NCBI GenBank assembly: GCA_017516745.1
Contig: JAFXBF010000018.1
Span: 1-59,426 of the forward strand
Direction: 5' to 3'
From: Clostridia bacterium
GTDB taxonomy: Bacteria; Bacillota; Clostridia; Oscillospirales; Acutalibacteraceae
DNA length: 59,426 nucleotides
Position 1 is the first letter of the stretch. Every line of letters begins with the position of its first letter. Shown piece after piece: positions 1 to 7,064 of the stretch. The translations under genes and the position numbers were made by a program. The notes below the pieces were generated by a model. The model saw nothing but the letters and a program-made list of their open reading frames with translations, did no database searches and was not told where the DNA came from.

Positions 1-60
1 AATGACCAGATATCACTCAAAGAGTACATCGACCCGTTCACGGGTGACAAGAATAACTAA
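1..60 (+). CDS. tnpA: IS200-type transposase TnpA, C-terminal tail only
   Basis: The first 20 codons of the window are open and end in TAA at 58-60. The peptide starts NDQISLKEYIDPFTG, which matches the usual C-terminus of IS200/IS605-family Y1 transposases; the complete transposase at 195-656 ends in the related stretch SDQLTFKEYEDPF. The rest of the gene lies before the window, so intactness cannot be judged. It runs toward, and is convergent with, the next transposase. The call is inference from a short tail, so it is fairly but not fully secure. Confidence 0.6.
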   Translation, partial: NDQISLKEYIDPFTGDKNN

Positions 61-71
61 GCAAAAATAAA

Positions 72-167
72 CAGCCGCACGAGAGCGGCTGCTTGAGATA
101 GTAATGCGGTGTCAAACTTCAGTGCCGACTTTTAGTCGGCAAGCCAGTAGGCGGCCCTTATAGGGCC
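72..167. repeat. Cluster of three perfect hairpins between two IS200-type ends
   Basis: Three perfect stem-loops follow one another. CAGCCGC (72-78) pairs with GCGGCTG (85-91); GCCGACT (124-130) pairs with AGTCGGC (134-140); GGCCCT (153-158) pairs with AGGGCC (162-167). IS200/IS605 transposases recognise subterminal hairpins rather than inverted repeats, so these may be the right-end structures of the two convergent copies. The first hairpin, read on the minus strand, is followed by a T-rich tract and could also act as a terminator. Which hairpin belongs to which element cannot be decided here. Confidence 0.5.
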
Positions 168-173
168 TGTGCA

Positions 174-196
174 AACCACCAGTTTAACTGGTGGTT
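174..196. terminator. 11-bp perfect hairpin at the end of tnpA
   Basis: AACCACCAGTT (174-184) is the exact reverse complement of AACTGGTGGTT (186-196). It overlaps the stop codon of the minus-strand transposase. It could be the right-end recognition hairpin of the IS or a transcription block. No T-tract follows on the minus strand, so a classical terminator is less likely than an IS-end structure. Confidence 0.45.
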
Positions 197-656
197 ATGA
201 CTTTGCTATATGAGCAAACGGATCCTCATATTCCTTGAATGTCAGTTGGTCTGAAACCATATCCTGTGTTTCTTGCTCTTTTATGTACTTTTGGATTGCT
301 GCTTTGTTTCCTCCAACCGTACTCACATAATATCCTTTTGCCCAAAACACTCGCCTTCCATATTTATATTTTAGCTGTGCGTGCCTTTCAAAAATCATAA
401 GAGTACTTTTTCCCTTCAAGCATCCCATAAATTCTGACACGCATATACTTGGCGGTATCGACAACAACATATGTATGTGGTCTGGCATTGCGTGTGCTTC
501 TATTATTTCAACATGCTTGTAATCACACAACCGCCTCAAGATTGCTCCTATATCCTTTCTTAACTTCCCGTACACTACCTTCCTTCTGTACTTCGGTACA
601 AGAACTATGTGATATTGACACTTCCATCTTGTGTGTGATAAACTACTTGCATCCAC
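195..656 (-). CDS. tnpA: IS200/IS605-family Y1 transposase TnpA
   Basis: Single-strand DNA transposase of the HUH (REP-type) class, 153 aa from the chosen start, the usual family length. The HxH metal-binding motif is seen in PDHIHMLLS (H60 and H62), and the nucleophilic tyrosine is in IQKYIKEQ (about Y124). Conserved blocks LSHTRWKCQYHIV and YKYGRRVFW fit the family. I chose the GTG at 656 because AAAGGAGGT lies about 10 nt upstream and the family N-terminus (DASSLSHT) starts there; an upstream ATG at 704 would add 16 residues that contain the ribosome binding site sequence itself. It looks intact. Translation is probably repressed by the stem described at 665-727. Confidence 0.93.
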   Translation of the reverse strand: MDASSLSHTRWKCQYHIVLVPKYRRKVVYGKLRKDIGAILRRLCDYKHVEIIEAHAMPDHIHMLLSIPPSICVSEFMGCLKGKSTLMIFERHAQLKYKYGRRVFWAKGYYVSTVGGNKAAIQKYIKEQETQDMVSDQLTFKEYEDPFAHIAKS

Positions 657-664
657 AGTTATTC

Positions 665-727
665 GACCTCCTTTGATTTTTGGTTTTTGCAGTTGGTGTT
701 GCATTTCCTATTATATCAAAGGAGGTC
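665..727 (-). promoter_or_regulatory. Stem that sequesters the tnpA ribosome binding site
   Basis: On the minus strand GACCTCCTTTGAT (727 to 715) is the exact complement of ATCAAAGGAGGTC (677 to 665), 13 bp with a 37-nt loop. The second arm contains the AAAGGAGGT Shine-Dalgarno sequence of tnpA. Masking of the tnpA ribosome binding site by a 5' leader hairpin is known for enterobacterial IS200; the same logic is seen here directly in sequence, and function is inferred. Confidence 0.75.
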
Positions 728-804
728 TTTTTTTCTAACAATCAACGCTTTCGCTTTGGCGTTTCCCATAAGTATAACTTGTGGTTGATTTCATAAATCG
801 AAAA

Positions 805-836
805 CAGGAACAACTTTTAGACTCATGTTGTCCCTG
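805..836 (-). terminator. Terminator after tnpV
   Basis: On the minus strand CAGGGACAAC, a 12-nt loop and GTTGTTCCTG form a 10-bp stem with one mismatch or wobble, followed by TTTTCGATTT. It lies 9 nt beyond the tnpV stop, so it plausibly ends the tnpV transcript. Confidence 0.7.
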
Positions 837-844
837 CTATTTAT

Positions 845-1222
845 CTATATATTGAAAATCAGTTCGTGATTAACAACCTCTCTGACCCGTGCTTCAATAT
901 TATTCATTCGAGCAACCCATTCCATTTGGTCATCTGCTTTGAGTTGTTCTGTGATACCCTCATTAAATTTCATCTGTTCTACCAGCCGAGAGAACATATC
1001 TGTTGCCTGTTCATCAACCTCTGCAAGATGAGCCCATAGTGTTCCTGACATAAGCATAATGTTAAACTGTACTCGTTTGTGGTGCATTAGATAATCTTTA
1101 CGCTTCAATCCCCACACACCAAGTGGTTTGTTTGCTTCGGCAGGTAATGTGATGTTGGGGATTTTGTAATCACCAACAACTCTATAACTTCCGCCGTTTT
1201 GTTCAAATGATGATTTATTCAT
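845..1222 (-). CDS. tnpV: Transposon-encoded protein TnpV
   Basis: A 125-aa protein of the TnpV family found in integrative and mobilisable elements of Clostridia such as Tn4451-like elements. Features seen are YKIPNITLP, KPLGVWGLKRKDYLMHHK, LWAHLAEVDEQA and the block DQMEWVARMNNIEARVREVV, all family hallmarks as I know them. The molecular role is not established; it is a small accessory protein of unknown activity. The start ATG is preceded by GAAAGGAAGGTAT. It lies 15 nt after the DUF6809 gene and is likely cotranscribed with it. No recombinase or mobilisation gene is nearby, so this is probably a remnant of a larger element. Confidence 0.85.
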   Translation of the reverse strand: MNKSSFEQNGGSYRVVGDYKIPNITLPAEANKPLGVWGLKRKDYLMHHKRVQFNIMLMSGTLWAHLAEVDEQATDMFSRLVEQMKFNEGITEQLKADDQMEWVARMNNIEARVREVVNHELIFNI

Positions 1223-1237
1223 AACTATACCTTCCTT

Positions 1238-1507
1238 TCATTCAGTAACAAATGTGTCGTATGTAAATTTAGCACCGAGCCTGAAGCCTGCGATAAAGCT
1301 GTCAGCATTGCTCACGCAAAGAAATTCATTGGATTGACTTGCATATTTCAAGAACAAATCTTTTTCTTCCTCGGTTAATTTTGAAGTAAGTTGTTCTTCA
1401 GTTTGCGACAGGGCATCCAACTTCTTCTTGATTTCTGATTTTAGTTCTGTTATACTTTCTTGGGGTTCAATATTTCCGTAATAAAAATCTTCAATAAAAT
1501 GTGACAT
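1238..1507 (-). CDS. DUF6809-type small protein of mobile elements
   Basis: An 89-aa protein starting MSHFIEDFYYGNI, with a predicted central helical or coiled segment (roughly residues 20-50, rich in E/K/L) and an ending NADSFIAGFRLGAKFTYD. This pattern (short FYYGNI head and FxxGFxLGAK tail) matches the DUF6809 family commonly carried on conjugative or mobilisable elements of Clostridia. Function is unknown. GGAG lies about 8 nt before the ATG. It precedes tnpV in the same direction, consistent with a decayed mobile-element module. Confidence 0.75.
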   Translation of the reverse strand: MSHFIEDFYYGNIEPQESITELKSEIKKKLDALSQTEEQLTSKLTEEEKDLFLKYASQSNEFLCVSNADSFIAGFRLGAKFTYDTFVTE

Positions 1508-1625
1508 AACAATCTCCTTGTAATTAAGTTGTTATTTTCAGCAAAAGTACAAGTGTAGAATATGTATGTTACTGCCGATAAACATTTATTTTATTGAATC
1601 CGTTATTAACAATCGTACCAAAGAA

Positions 1626-1652
1626 AAAAGCTCACGCATAGCGTGGGCTTTT
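1626..1652. terminator. Bidirectional hairpin terminator
   Basis: AAAAGCTCACGC (1626-1637) pairs with GCGTGGGCTTTT (1641-1652) with one G-U wobble and a 3-nt loop. Both strands end the stem in T-rich sequence. It separates the mobile-element genes from the XRE gene. Confidence 0.8.
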
Positions 1653-1655
1653 TTC

Positions 1656-1732
1656 AATGATGTTTGCCTATGGCAAATGATGTCGTTTACACTAATGATG
1701 TCACTGCGTTAGTGATGCCGCTTCGCTGATTT
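1656..1732. repeat. Tandem small hairpins linked by ATGATG
   Basis: Successive mini-hairpins are joined by ATGATG or GTGATG spacers: TTTGCC (1663-1668)/GGCAAA (1672-1677), CACTAA (1690-1695)/TTAGTG (1709-1714), and a short CGCTTCGC-type turn. Apart from this block and the terminator, the 344-nt gap 1508-1851 shows only the ribosome binding site for the next gene. I have the impression that such ATGATG hairpin strings recur near mobile elements in Clostridia, but cannot verify it here. Confidence 0.5.
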
Positions 1733-1851
1733 TTTCTACATATCAACCGTTACTCTCAATAAAACTCCGGATGATATCTTTAATTTATCCGTTTTATTCC
1801 GTATAATGAAATCAACGAATATGAAGCGTTGATGAAAGGGGTTTGTAAAAA

Positions 1852-2253
1852 ATGAAAACAAACATAGGAGAACGTATTGCATATTACAGAAGGCTGAATG
1901 CAATGACACAGGAAGAGTTTGCCGAGCGGTTGAATGTTTCTGCGCAGGCGGTTTCAAAGTGGGAGCAGAAAATCAACCTGCCCGATATTATGCTTTTGCC
2001 CGAAATTGCGGATGTGTTTATGATAAGCACGGATGAGCTGTTCGGGAGACGGGTAAATACCGAGCCTGTGTTTGAGCTTGTCGAAAGCGTACCGTGGGAT
2101 GACGACAGGAAAATCCGATTCGCAGTTTATCACGGAAAAAAGCTTATGCAGCAATCGGCTTATGAGCTTGAGCAGGGCTCAAACGCAATCAATATTCATT
2201 TCGATTACGGAAACGAATATAAGATACACGGTATTTGTAAATTGCATTTATAA
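1852..2253 (+). CDS. XRE-family transcriptional regulator, possibly C-terminally shortened
   Basis: A 133-aa DNA-binding protein. Residues 1-60 form a Cro/CI helix-turn-helix: IGERIAYYRRLNAMTQEEFAERLNVSAQAVSKWEQ, with recognition helix around SAQAVSKWE, followed by LPDIMLLPEIADVFMISTDELFG. The remainder contains WDDDRKIRFAVYHGKKL and an FDYGNEYKIHG strand, resembling the N-terminal part of the longer C-terminal regions seen in some clostridial XRE regulators, so it may be truncated; I cannot prove this. GAAAGGGG lies before the ATG. Target genes are unknown; the next genes are co-directional but a promoter separates them. Confidence 0.8.
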   Translation: MKTNIGERIAYYRRLNAMTQEEFAERLNVSAQAVSKWEQKINLPDIMLLPEIADVFMISTDELFGRRVNTEPVFELVESVPWDDDRKIRFAVYHGKKLMQQSAYELEQGSNAINIHFDYGNEYKIHGICKLHL

Positions 2254-2270
2254 ATTTTAATCAGCCTTTA

Positions 2271-2299
2271 TTGCTCTTTTTTGTTGCTTATGGTATTAT
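2271..2299 (+). promoter_or_regulatory. Probable promoter of the CapA-like gene
   Basis: TTGCTC (2271-2276), a 17-nt spacer and TATTAT (2294-2299) resemble a sigma-A promoter. The start codon follows 33 nt later with GAAAGGAAAGAG as ribosome binding site. Confidence 0.5.
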
Positions 2300-2331
2300 A
2301 ATTTTATCCTTCTTAAAGAAAGGAAAGAGTT

Positions 2332-3495
2332 ATGAAAAACAAATCATCCATTGTGTTTACGGGTGACATCGGCTTTGACAGATTTATGTACGGCAAGTGG
2401 AATGACGAAGAGCTTATTTCCTCCGAAGTGCTCCGATTTATGCGCTCGGCAGACCACGTTGTTGCCAATGTCGAGGGTCCTGTTGCGCCCGTTGAACAGA
2501 ACACAACTAATGACGGTGCAAAACAGCTGCTTCACACAATTGACCCTGAGGCAGTAAAGGTGCTCAATAACTGCCACGCCGATATATGGAACATCTGCAA
2601 TAATCATATTATGGATGCAGGGGAGTACGGTATTAAAAGTACGCTCGAAATTGCCGCCGAAAACTCGGTGCAGACCATAGGCGCAGGTATGAATATTTTT
2701 GAAGCACGCAAGCCCGTGATTCTGGATGAGGCAGGAGGAATAGGTCTGTTTGGTGTCGGGTATCAGCGTGCGTGCCGTAAGGCGGACGAAAACAAGGCAG
2801 GCTGTTACAGTTGGAGCGACCTTGATGAAATACAAAACACGATAAATGAAATAAAGGCGAAATGCCGTTGGTGCGTTGTTGTTGCCCACGCAGGCGAAGA
2901 GTTTACGCCGCTGCCCTCACCCTATACAAGAGAGAGGTATCACAAATACCTTGAAATGGGTGCGGATATTGTTGTTGCGCATCATCCTCACGTGCCGATG
3001 AATTATGAAACGGTAGGGGATAAGGTAATCTTTTATTCGCTGGGCAATTTTATTTTTGATACACCGTATCAGCGTTCGCAGTTCAATACCGAGTTCGGTC
3101 TGCTTGTTAAAATCAATTTCACCGAAACCGAATTTTCGTGGGAGCCTATGGGGCTTGAAATTATCCGTGGCGATGAAAAAATTGTAAAAGCACCGTTACC
3201 GAGGATTTTTACCGATGTGCAGGAGGAAGAATATGAGCTTCTCTCTCCGCTTTCGGCTAAAATGCACATTGCCGCCACAAAACGGCAGATGACCTTTTTA
3301 AAACCCGACCGCTTTAAAAACGCAACCAAGGAGGAGTGGGCTGAGCATTTTGCCGAGCCGCTTCGTACAGGTCGTGTACCCGGCGAAACGCTCGATTTCT
3401 TCATCCTTGTTCCCCTTGCCGAAAAAGAAAAGGAAAAGGCGTGGGAAAAGAGCAAATTAGAGGACGTAAAACAGTATATATTGGAGCAGATGTAA
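2332..3495 (+). CDS. CapA-family metallophosphatase-like protein
   Basis: A 387-aa protein of the CapA/PGA_cap family (calcineurin-like fold), members of which include the CapA/PgsA protein of poly-gamma-glutamate capsule systems. Seen here: the N-terminal FTGDIGFDRF metal-binding motif (GD), VVANVEGPVAP, the NICNNHIMDAGEYG block (N-H), WCVVVAHAGEEF and ADIVVAHHPHVPMNYE (H-H), VIFYSLGNFIFD. No signal peptide or membrane segment is visible, unlike capsule CapA proteins, and no capB/capC lies nearby, so a role in capsule is doubtful; many family members are uncharacterised phosphoesterase-like proteins. The C-terminal about 110 residues are charged and not recognised. Confidence 0.85.
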   Translation: MKNKSSIVFTGDIGFDRFMYGKWNDEELISSEVLRFMRSADHVVANVEGPVAPVEQNTTNDGAKQLLHTIDPEAVKVLNNCHADIWNICNNHIMDAGEYGIKSTLEIAAENSVQTIGAGMNIFEARKPVILDEAGGIGLFGVGYQRACRKADENKAGCYSWSDLDEIQNTINEIKAKCRWCVVVAHAGEEFTPLPSPYTRERYHKYLEMGADIVVAHHPHVPMNYETVGDKVIFYSLGNFIFDTPYQRSQFNTEFGLLVKINFTETEFSWEPMGLEIIRGDEKIVKAPLPRIFTDVQEEEYELLSPLSAKMHIAATKRQMTFLKPDRFKNATKEEWAEHFAEPLRTGRVPGETLDFFILVPLAEKEKEKAWEKSKLEDVKQYILEQM

Positions 3496-3598
3496 AATTT
3501 AGCTTTTTTGTAAGAATTTTGTTCCTTATTTTTAATTAAATAAACTGTAAAATAACCTTAGGTAAGTTCAGCTTAACTTATCCCGAGGAGAAATACAG

Positions 3599-4873
3599 AT
3601 GAAAATAAAAACAAAGGACTTGAGCTACGAAAAGGTTATCGCTTTGCCGAGGTGCGAACGCATCAAACCGCAAAAGCCCAATATATTGCTTTCAAGTGTT
3701 ATCCGTCTTGCATCAATACCCGATTTGCTTGCAACAAATTTTTCTTACACAACGCAGCGGATGGAAGAAGTTAAGGACAAGCCCTGCCTTATCCTTATGA
3801 ATCATTCGAGTTTTATTGACCTTAAAATTGCATCAAGAATATTTTATCCCAAGCCCTACGGCATAGTCTGCACCTCGGACGGCTTTGTCGGCAAGAAAAA
3901 GCTTATGAGCATGATAGGCTGTATTCCGACACGAAAATTTGTCAGCGATTTTACGCTTATTGAGGATATGCAGTATCTGCTCAAAGAGAAAAACACAAGC
4001 GTTCTAATGTACCCCGAAGCCAGCTACTCGTTTGATGGCACGGCCACCGCCTTGCCGAGGAAAATGGGTGTGCTTCTCAAAAGGCTGGGAGTGCCCGTTG
4101 TTACGGTAATAACAAAGGGCGCTTTTGCCCGTGACCCGCTTTACAATATGCTCCAAAAGCGAAAGGTAAAGGTAAGCGCTCACGTGAAATGCCTGCTGAC
4201 ACCGCAGGAAATTAAAGAAAAGTCAACGAAAGAGCTGGACGAGCTTCTGGACAGGGAATTCAGCTTCGACAATTTTGCATGGCAGAAGGTTAACGGCGTT
4301 GAGATTAATGAGCCGTTTCGTGCCGATGGGCTGCACAGAATACTTTATAAGTGCTGTGAGTGCGGTGATGAGAAGAAAATGAACGGCAAGGGTACCCGTC
4401 TTTCTTGCTCAAACTGCGGTAAGGAGTGGGAGCTTACACCGCTTGGTGAGCTTTCCGCAACCGACGGAAAAACCAAATTTTCCCATATACCCGATTGGTA
4501 TGCGTGGGAGCGGAAATGTGTCCGTGAGGAGCTTGAAAACGGCACATACAATATGGAAACCGATGTTATAATCAGAATGATGGTCGATTATAAAGCGATT
4601 TACAATGTTGGCAAGGGTAAACTGCTTCACACTGTTGACGGCTTTCGGCTGACGGGCTGTGACGGAAAGCTCAGATTTGAGCAGAATCCTCTTGCAAGCT
4701 ACAGTTTGTATGCAGATTATTATTGGTATGAGATTGGCGACGTTATCTGTATAGGTAATAATGATGTGCTGTATTACTGCTTTCCGCAGGATAATACACC
4801 CGTTGCCAAAACAAGACTGGCGGCAGAGGAGCTTTACAAGCAGACAAAACAAAAGCGTAAAAAGACGAAGTAA
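3599..4873 (+). CDS. PlsC-type acyltransferase with zinc-ribbon C-terminal region
   Basis: A 424-aa member of the 1-acyl-sn-glycerol-3-phosphate acyltransferase superfamily, which transfers acyl chains to lysophospholipids at the membrane. The catalytic HX4D motif is NHSSFID (about residues 65-71), and the second block is MYPEASYSF, a variant of the usual PEGTRS. After the about 220-residue acyltransferase domain comes a Cys4 zinc-ribbon (CCECG...CSNCG, about residues 249-273), then a distinctive region with IPDWYAWERKCVREEL and a beta-rich tail. The enlarged C-terminus makes its substrate uncertain. GAGGAGA precedes the ATG. It follows the CapA-like gene by about 100 nt and may share its transcript. 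Confidence 0.85.
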   Translation: MKIKTKDLSYEKVIALPRCERIKPQKPNILLSSVIRLASIPDLLATNFSYTTQRMEEVKDKPCLILMNHSSFIDLKIASRIFYPKPYGIVCTSDGFVGKKKLMSMIGCIPTRKFVSDFTLIEDMQYLLKEKNTSVLMYPEASYSFDGTATALPRKMGVLLKRLGVPVVTVITKGAFARDPLYNMLQKRKVKVSAHVKCLLTPQEIKEKSTKELDELLDREFSFDNFAWQKVNGVEINEPFRADGLHRILYKCCECGDEKKMNGKGTRLSCSNCGKEWELTPLGELSATDGKTKFSHIPDWYAWERKCVREELENGTYNMETDVIIRMMVDYKAIYNVGKGKLLHTVDGFRLTGCDGKLRFEQNPLASYSLYADYYWYEIGDVICIGNNDVLYYCFPQDNTPVAKTRLAAEELYKQTKQKRKKTK

Positions 4874-4901
4874 GGAAAGTTTCCTTGCTCCGCCTTTTTT
4901 C

Positions 4902-5693
4902 TTATCTGCAAAGTTCAAATTTATCGCTTTCTTTTAAATCAAGCAGGGTTATTACATCCTCAAAATTCTGCTTGACATCAACCAATGCGGATTGCCTGTG
5001 TGAATCGCTGCCGAGGTAGAATTTGCAGCCGCAGTCCTTGGCTATGTGATAGGGCTTGAGCAGAATTTCCTTTGCTTCCTCGCTCATGTTAAGTGTTTTC
5101 ATATTCAGCTCAATTCCTAAAGCTTTTTCAGCACAGTCGGCAAAAAAAGCGTACAGCCTTTTTTCGTCAAGCAGCTTTATAACCTCGGGTGTACGCTCTT
5201 TTAAAATATGTCCGCAGGTCAGGTGTGCTATGCCGATTTTGTGCCACGGCAGATTTTTTTGAAGCAACGCTTCGTTGCGTTCAAACCATAGCTTTGCCGC
5301 TTCTTCGGGGGACTGAATTTTCGTCCTCACCGTGTTGCCGTCAAGGTGCATGTGTGTTGTGGCAACGGTCACAAAGTCAAATTTTTCAAGCCTTTCGGGG
5401 CTTATGCCGAAAACGAAATTGTAGTCCATATCCGCTTCCGCACCGAAAAGAAACTGCACGTTTTCGCTTTGCGGTAAGGGCAAAACAGAGCACACGGGCT
5501 CAAAATAATGTTCCTCAATCCACTCGGCTTCGCTTTCAACCGTTTCATCCCAGAAATGGTTGGTCAGGCAGATTTTTTTATAGCTGTTTTCTTCGGCATA
5601 GCGGAGTAAGGCTTCGGGTGTCTGCTTTTCGTCCCTACAGCAGCTCGAAACCGTGGAATGAATATGAAAATCGTGGTCAGCAGCAAATCGCAT
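4902..5693 (-). CDS. PHP-domain phosphoesterase
   Basis: A 263-aa PHP (polymerase and histidinol phosphatase) superfamily protein, a trinuclear-metal phosphoesterase fold. Motifs seen: DHDFHIHSTVSSCC at residues 6-19 (HxH), KICLTNHFWD (about 40), FLFGAEADMD (E), VATTHMHL (H), IAHLTCGH (H) and YLGSDSHRQ (D-H) near the C-terminus. Overall it resembles HisK-type histidinol phosphatases, but no his genes are nearby and its substrate is unknown. It is the last gene of the ribU-rsmE-rsmF unit, 18 nt after rsmF, and is convergent with the acyltransferase gene. Confidence 0.85.
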   Translation of the reverse strand: MRFAADHDFHIHSTVSSCCRDEKQTPEALLRYAEENSYKKICLTNHFWDETVESEAEWIEEHYFEPVCSVLPLPQSENVQFLFGAEADMDYNFVFGISPERLEKFDFVTVATTHMHLDGNTVRTKIQSPEEAAKLWFERNEALLQKNLPWHKIGIAHLTCGHILKERTPEVIKLLDEKRLYAFFADCAEKALGIELNMKTLNMSEEAKEILLKPYHIAKDCGCKFYLGSDSHRQSALVDVKQNFEDVITLLDLKESDKFELCR

Positions 5694-5711
5694 AATATCA
5701 GCTCGCTTTTT

Positions 5712-7064
5712 TTATTTTGTGCGTAATCCTTTGGGATAGTGGTTTTTTGCCGTGCCGTTGGAAACCTTGACTCCGCCCACAGCACAGCCGTCCACCGTAA
5801 CAACAGCCCAGCCGTTTTCGCAGTTTGCGGATATCTCTTCGCCGTGGAGATATTTTTTGATTTCCTCGTTGTCGGCTTTAAGTTCGATTTTACGCCTGAA
5901 TTTATCGCCCATAGCCATAAAAAACTGGTGGTGAGGCTGAATGTAATTCTTCTTGATTTCGCCTATGGTCACTCCGCAGCAGAAGGCAGCGCCTTTAGGT
6001 ACATCGAAATCAGGTGTAAAGTAAACGGGATTGCCGTTGTACATCTTCACGTTTTCTTTATCATAATCAGTCAATACGCTGTCAAGAAAATCAAAAACGG
6101 TTTTGTCTTGTTTTTCTGTTTTTATTTTCACGGGTTTTGCGTATTCTTCGGGTGCGGTATTGTGAAGCACCGCCATAAACTGCCCCTCACCCTTGGATTT
6201 GTGGGGGTAAAAACGCCTTGCAAAATGAATATTCTCGCATCTGCAGCCGTCAAATTTTATGCCGTCTGCCGTGGCTTTCCTGACCTCTTCTTTAACGGGT
6301 ACAAGCTCAAATTCGGGGTGGTTGGTGAGGAATTCATCAACCGTCATTTCGTTTTCCTCGAGGGAGTATGTGCAGGTGGCATAGACTATATAGCCGCCGT
6401 CTTTTACGCAGACGGCAGCGTTTTCAAGTATGCCGCTTTGCCTTTGGGCGCACATTTTTACGTTGTCCTCACTCCACTCATCAATGGCGATATCGTCCTT
6501 GCGGAACATACCCTCGCCCGAACAAGGTGCGTCAACCATAACAAGGTCAAATGTCTTGGGGAAGGTTTTTGCAAGTTTTGTCGTGTCCATACAGGTGGTG
6601 ACGGTGTTTTTCAAGCCCAGCCTTTCGACGTTACCCGTGAGGATTTTACAGCGTGAGGCTATGATTTCGTTTGAAACAAGCACGCCGTTTTCACCGAGTT
6701 TATTTTTAAGCTGTGTGCTTTTACCACCCGGTGCGGCACACATATCGAGTATGTGCCAATCGGGCTGAATTTCAACACATTCCGCCGTTGCCATTGCACC
6801 CGGGTCCTGAACGTAAATCATACCTGCGTGGTGGTAGGGGTGGTTGCCCACCTTGTCATATTCAAGATAATAGCCCGTTTCAACATAAGGGATTTTTTCC
6901 TTGCCGAAGATGTTTATTTTCTCAAAATCCTCAAGGCTGATTTTATCTGTATTGACTCTGTACGCCTTTACACACGGCTCGTGCATAGCTTTTTCAAAAT
7001 CGTCGTACTCGTCACCGAGGATTTTTTTCATACGCTCTGTAAAAGCAGAAGGTAACTCTTTCAT
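5712..7064 (-). CDS. rsmF: RsmF-type rRNA (cytosine-C5) methyltransferase
   Basis: A 450-aa SAM-dependent RNA m5C methyltransferase of the NOP2/Sun (RsmB/RsmF) family acting on 16S rRNA. Seen: DPGAMATAE then HILDMCAAPGGKSTQL (SAM-binding motif I), VMVDAPCSGEGMFRK (motif IV catalytic-type Cys) and YATCTYSLEENE (motif VI with the nucleophilic Cys). The C-terminal about 150 residues match the extra RsmF domains (PUA-like RNA-binding end, HGEEISANCENGWAVVTVDG). Its start overlaps the rsmE stop by 4 nt (ATGA), indicating translational coupling. It is probably in the FMN-riboswitch controlled transcript. Confidence 0.92.
   Translation of the reverse strand: MKELPSAFTERMKKILGDEYDDFEKAMHEPCVKAYRVNTDKISLEDFEKINIFGKEKIPYVETGYYLEYDKVGNHPYHHAGMIYVQDPGAMATAECVEIQPDWHILDMCAAPGGKSTQLKNKLGENGVLVSNEIIASRCKILTGNVERLGLKNTVTTCMDTTKLAKTFPKTFDLVMVDAPCSGEGMFRKDDIAIDEWSEDNVKMCAQRQSGILENAAVCVKDGGYIVYATCTYSLEENEMTVDEFLTNHPEFELVPVKEEVRKATADGIKFDGCRCENIHFARRFYPHKSKGEGQFMAVLHNTAPEEYAKPVKIKTEKQDKTVFDFLDSVLTDYDKENVKMYNGNPVYFTPDFDVPKGAAFCCGVTIGEIKKNYIQPHHQFFMAMGDKFRRKIELKADNEEIKKYLHGEEISANCENGWAVVTVDGCAVGGVKVSNGTAKNHYPKGLRTK

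Larger units (their letters stand above)
124..790 (-). mobile_element. IS200-type insertion sequence, approximate limits
   Basis: One short transposase gene sits between subterminal hairpins, with no accessory tnpB, which is the IS200 organisation. On the right-end side (low coordinates) are hairpins at 124-140, 153-167 and 174-196. On the left-end side is a structured stretch in which AATCAAC (740-746) is inverted as GTTGATT (784-790), enclosing a small GC-rich hairpin. The exact ends are not determined because IS200 elements make no target duplication and have no terminal inverted repeats. The element appears to sit just beyond the terminator of tnpV. Confidence 0.55.

Noticed and set aside
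5739-6656. Plus-strand 305-codon frame opposite rsmF
   Set aside because: Antisense shadow; rsmF carries all expected catalytic motifs on the other strand.
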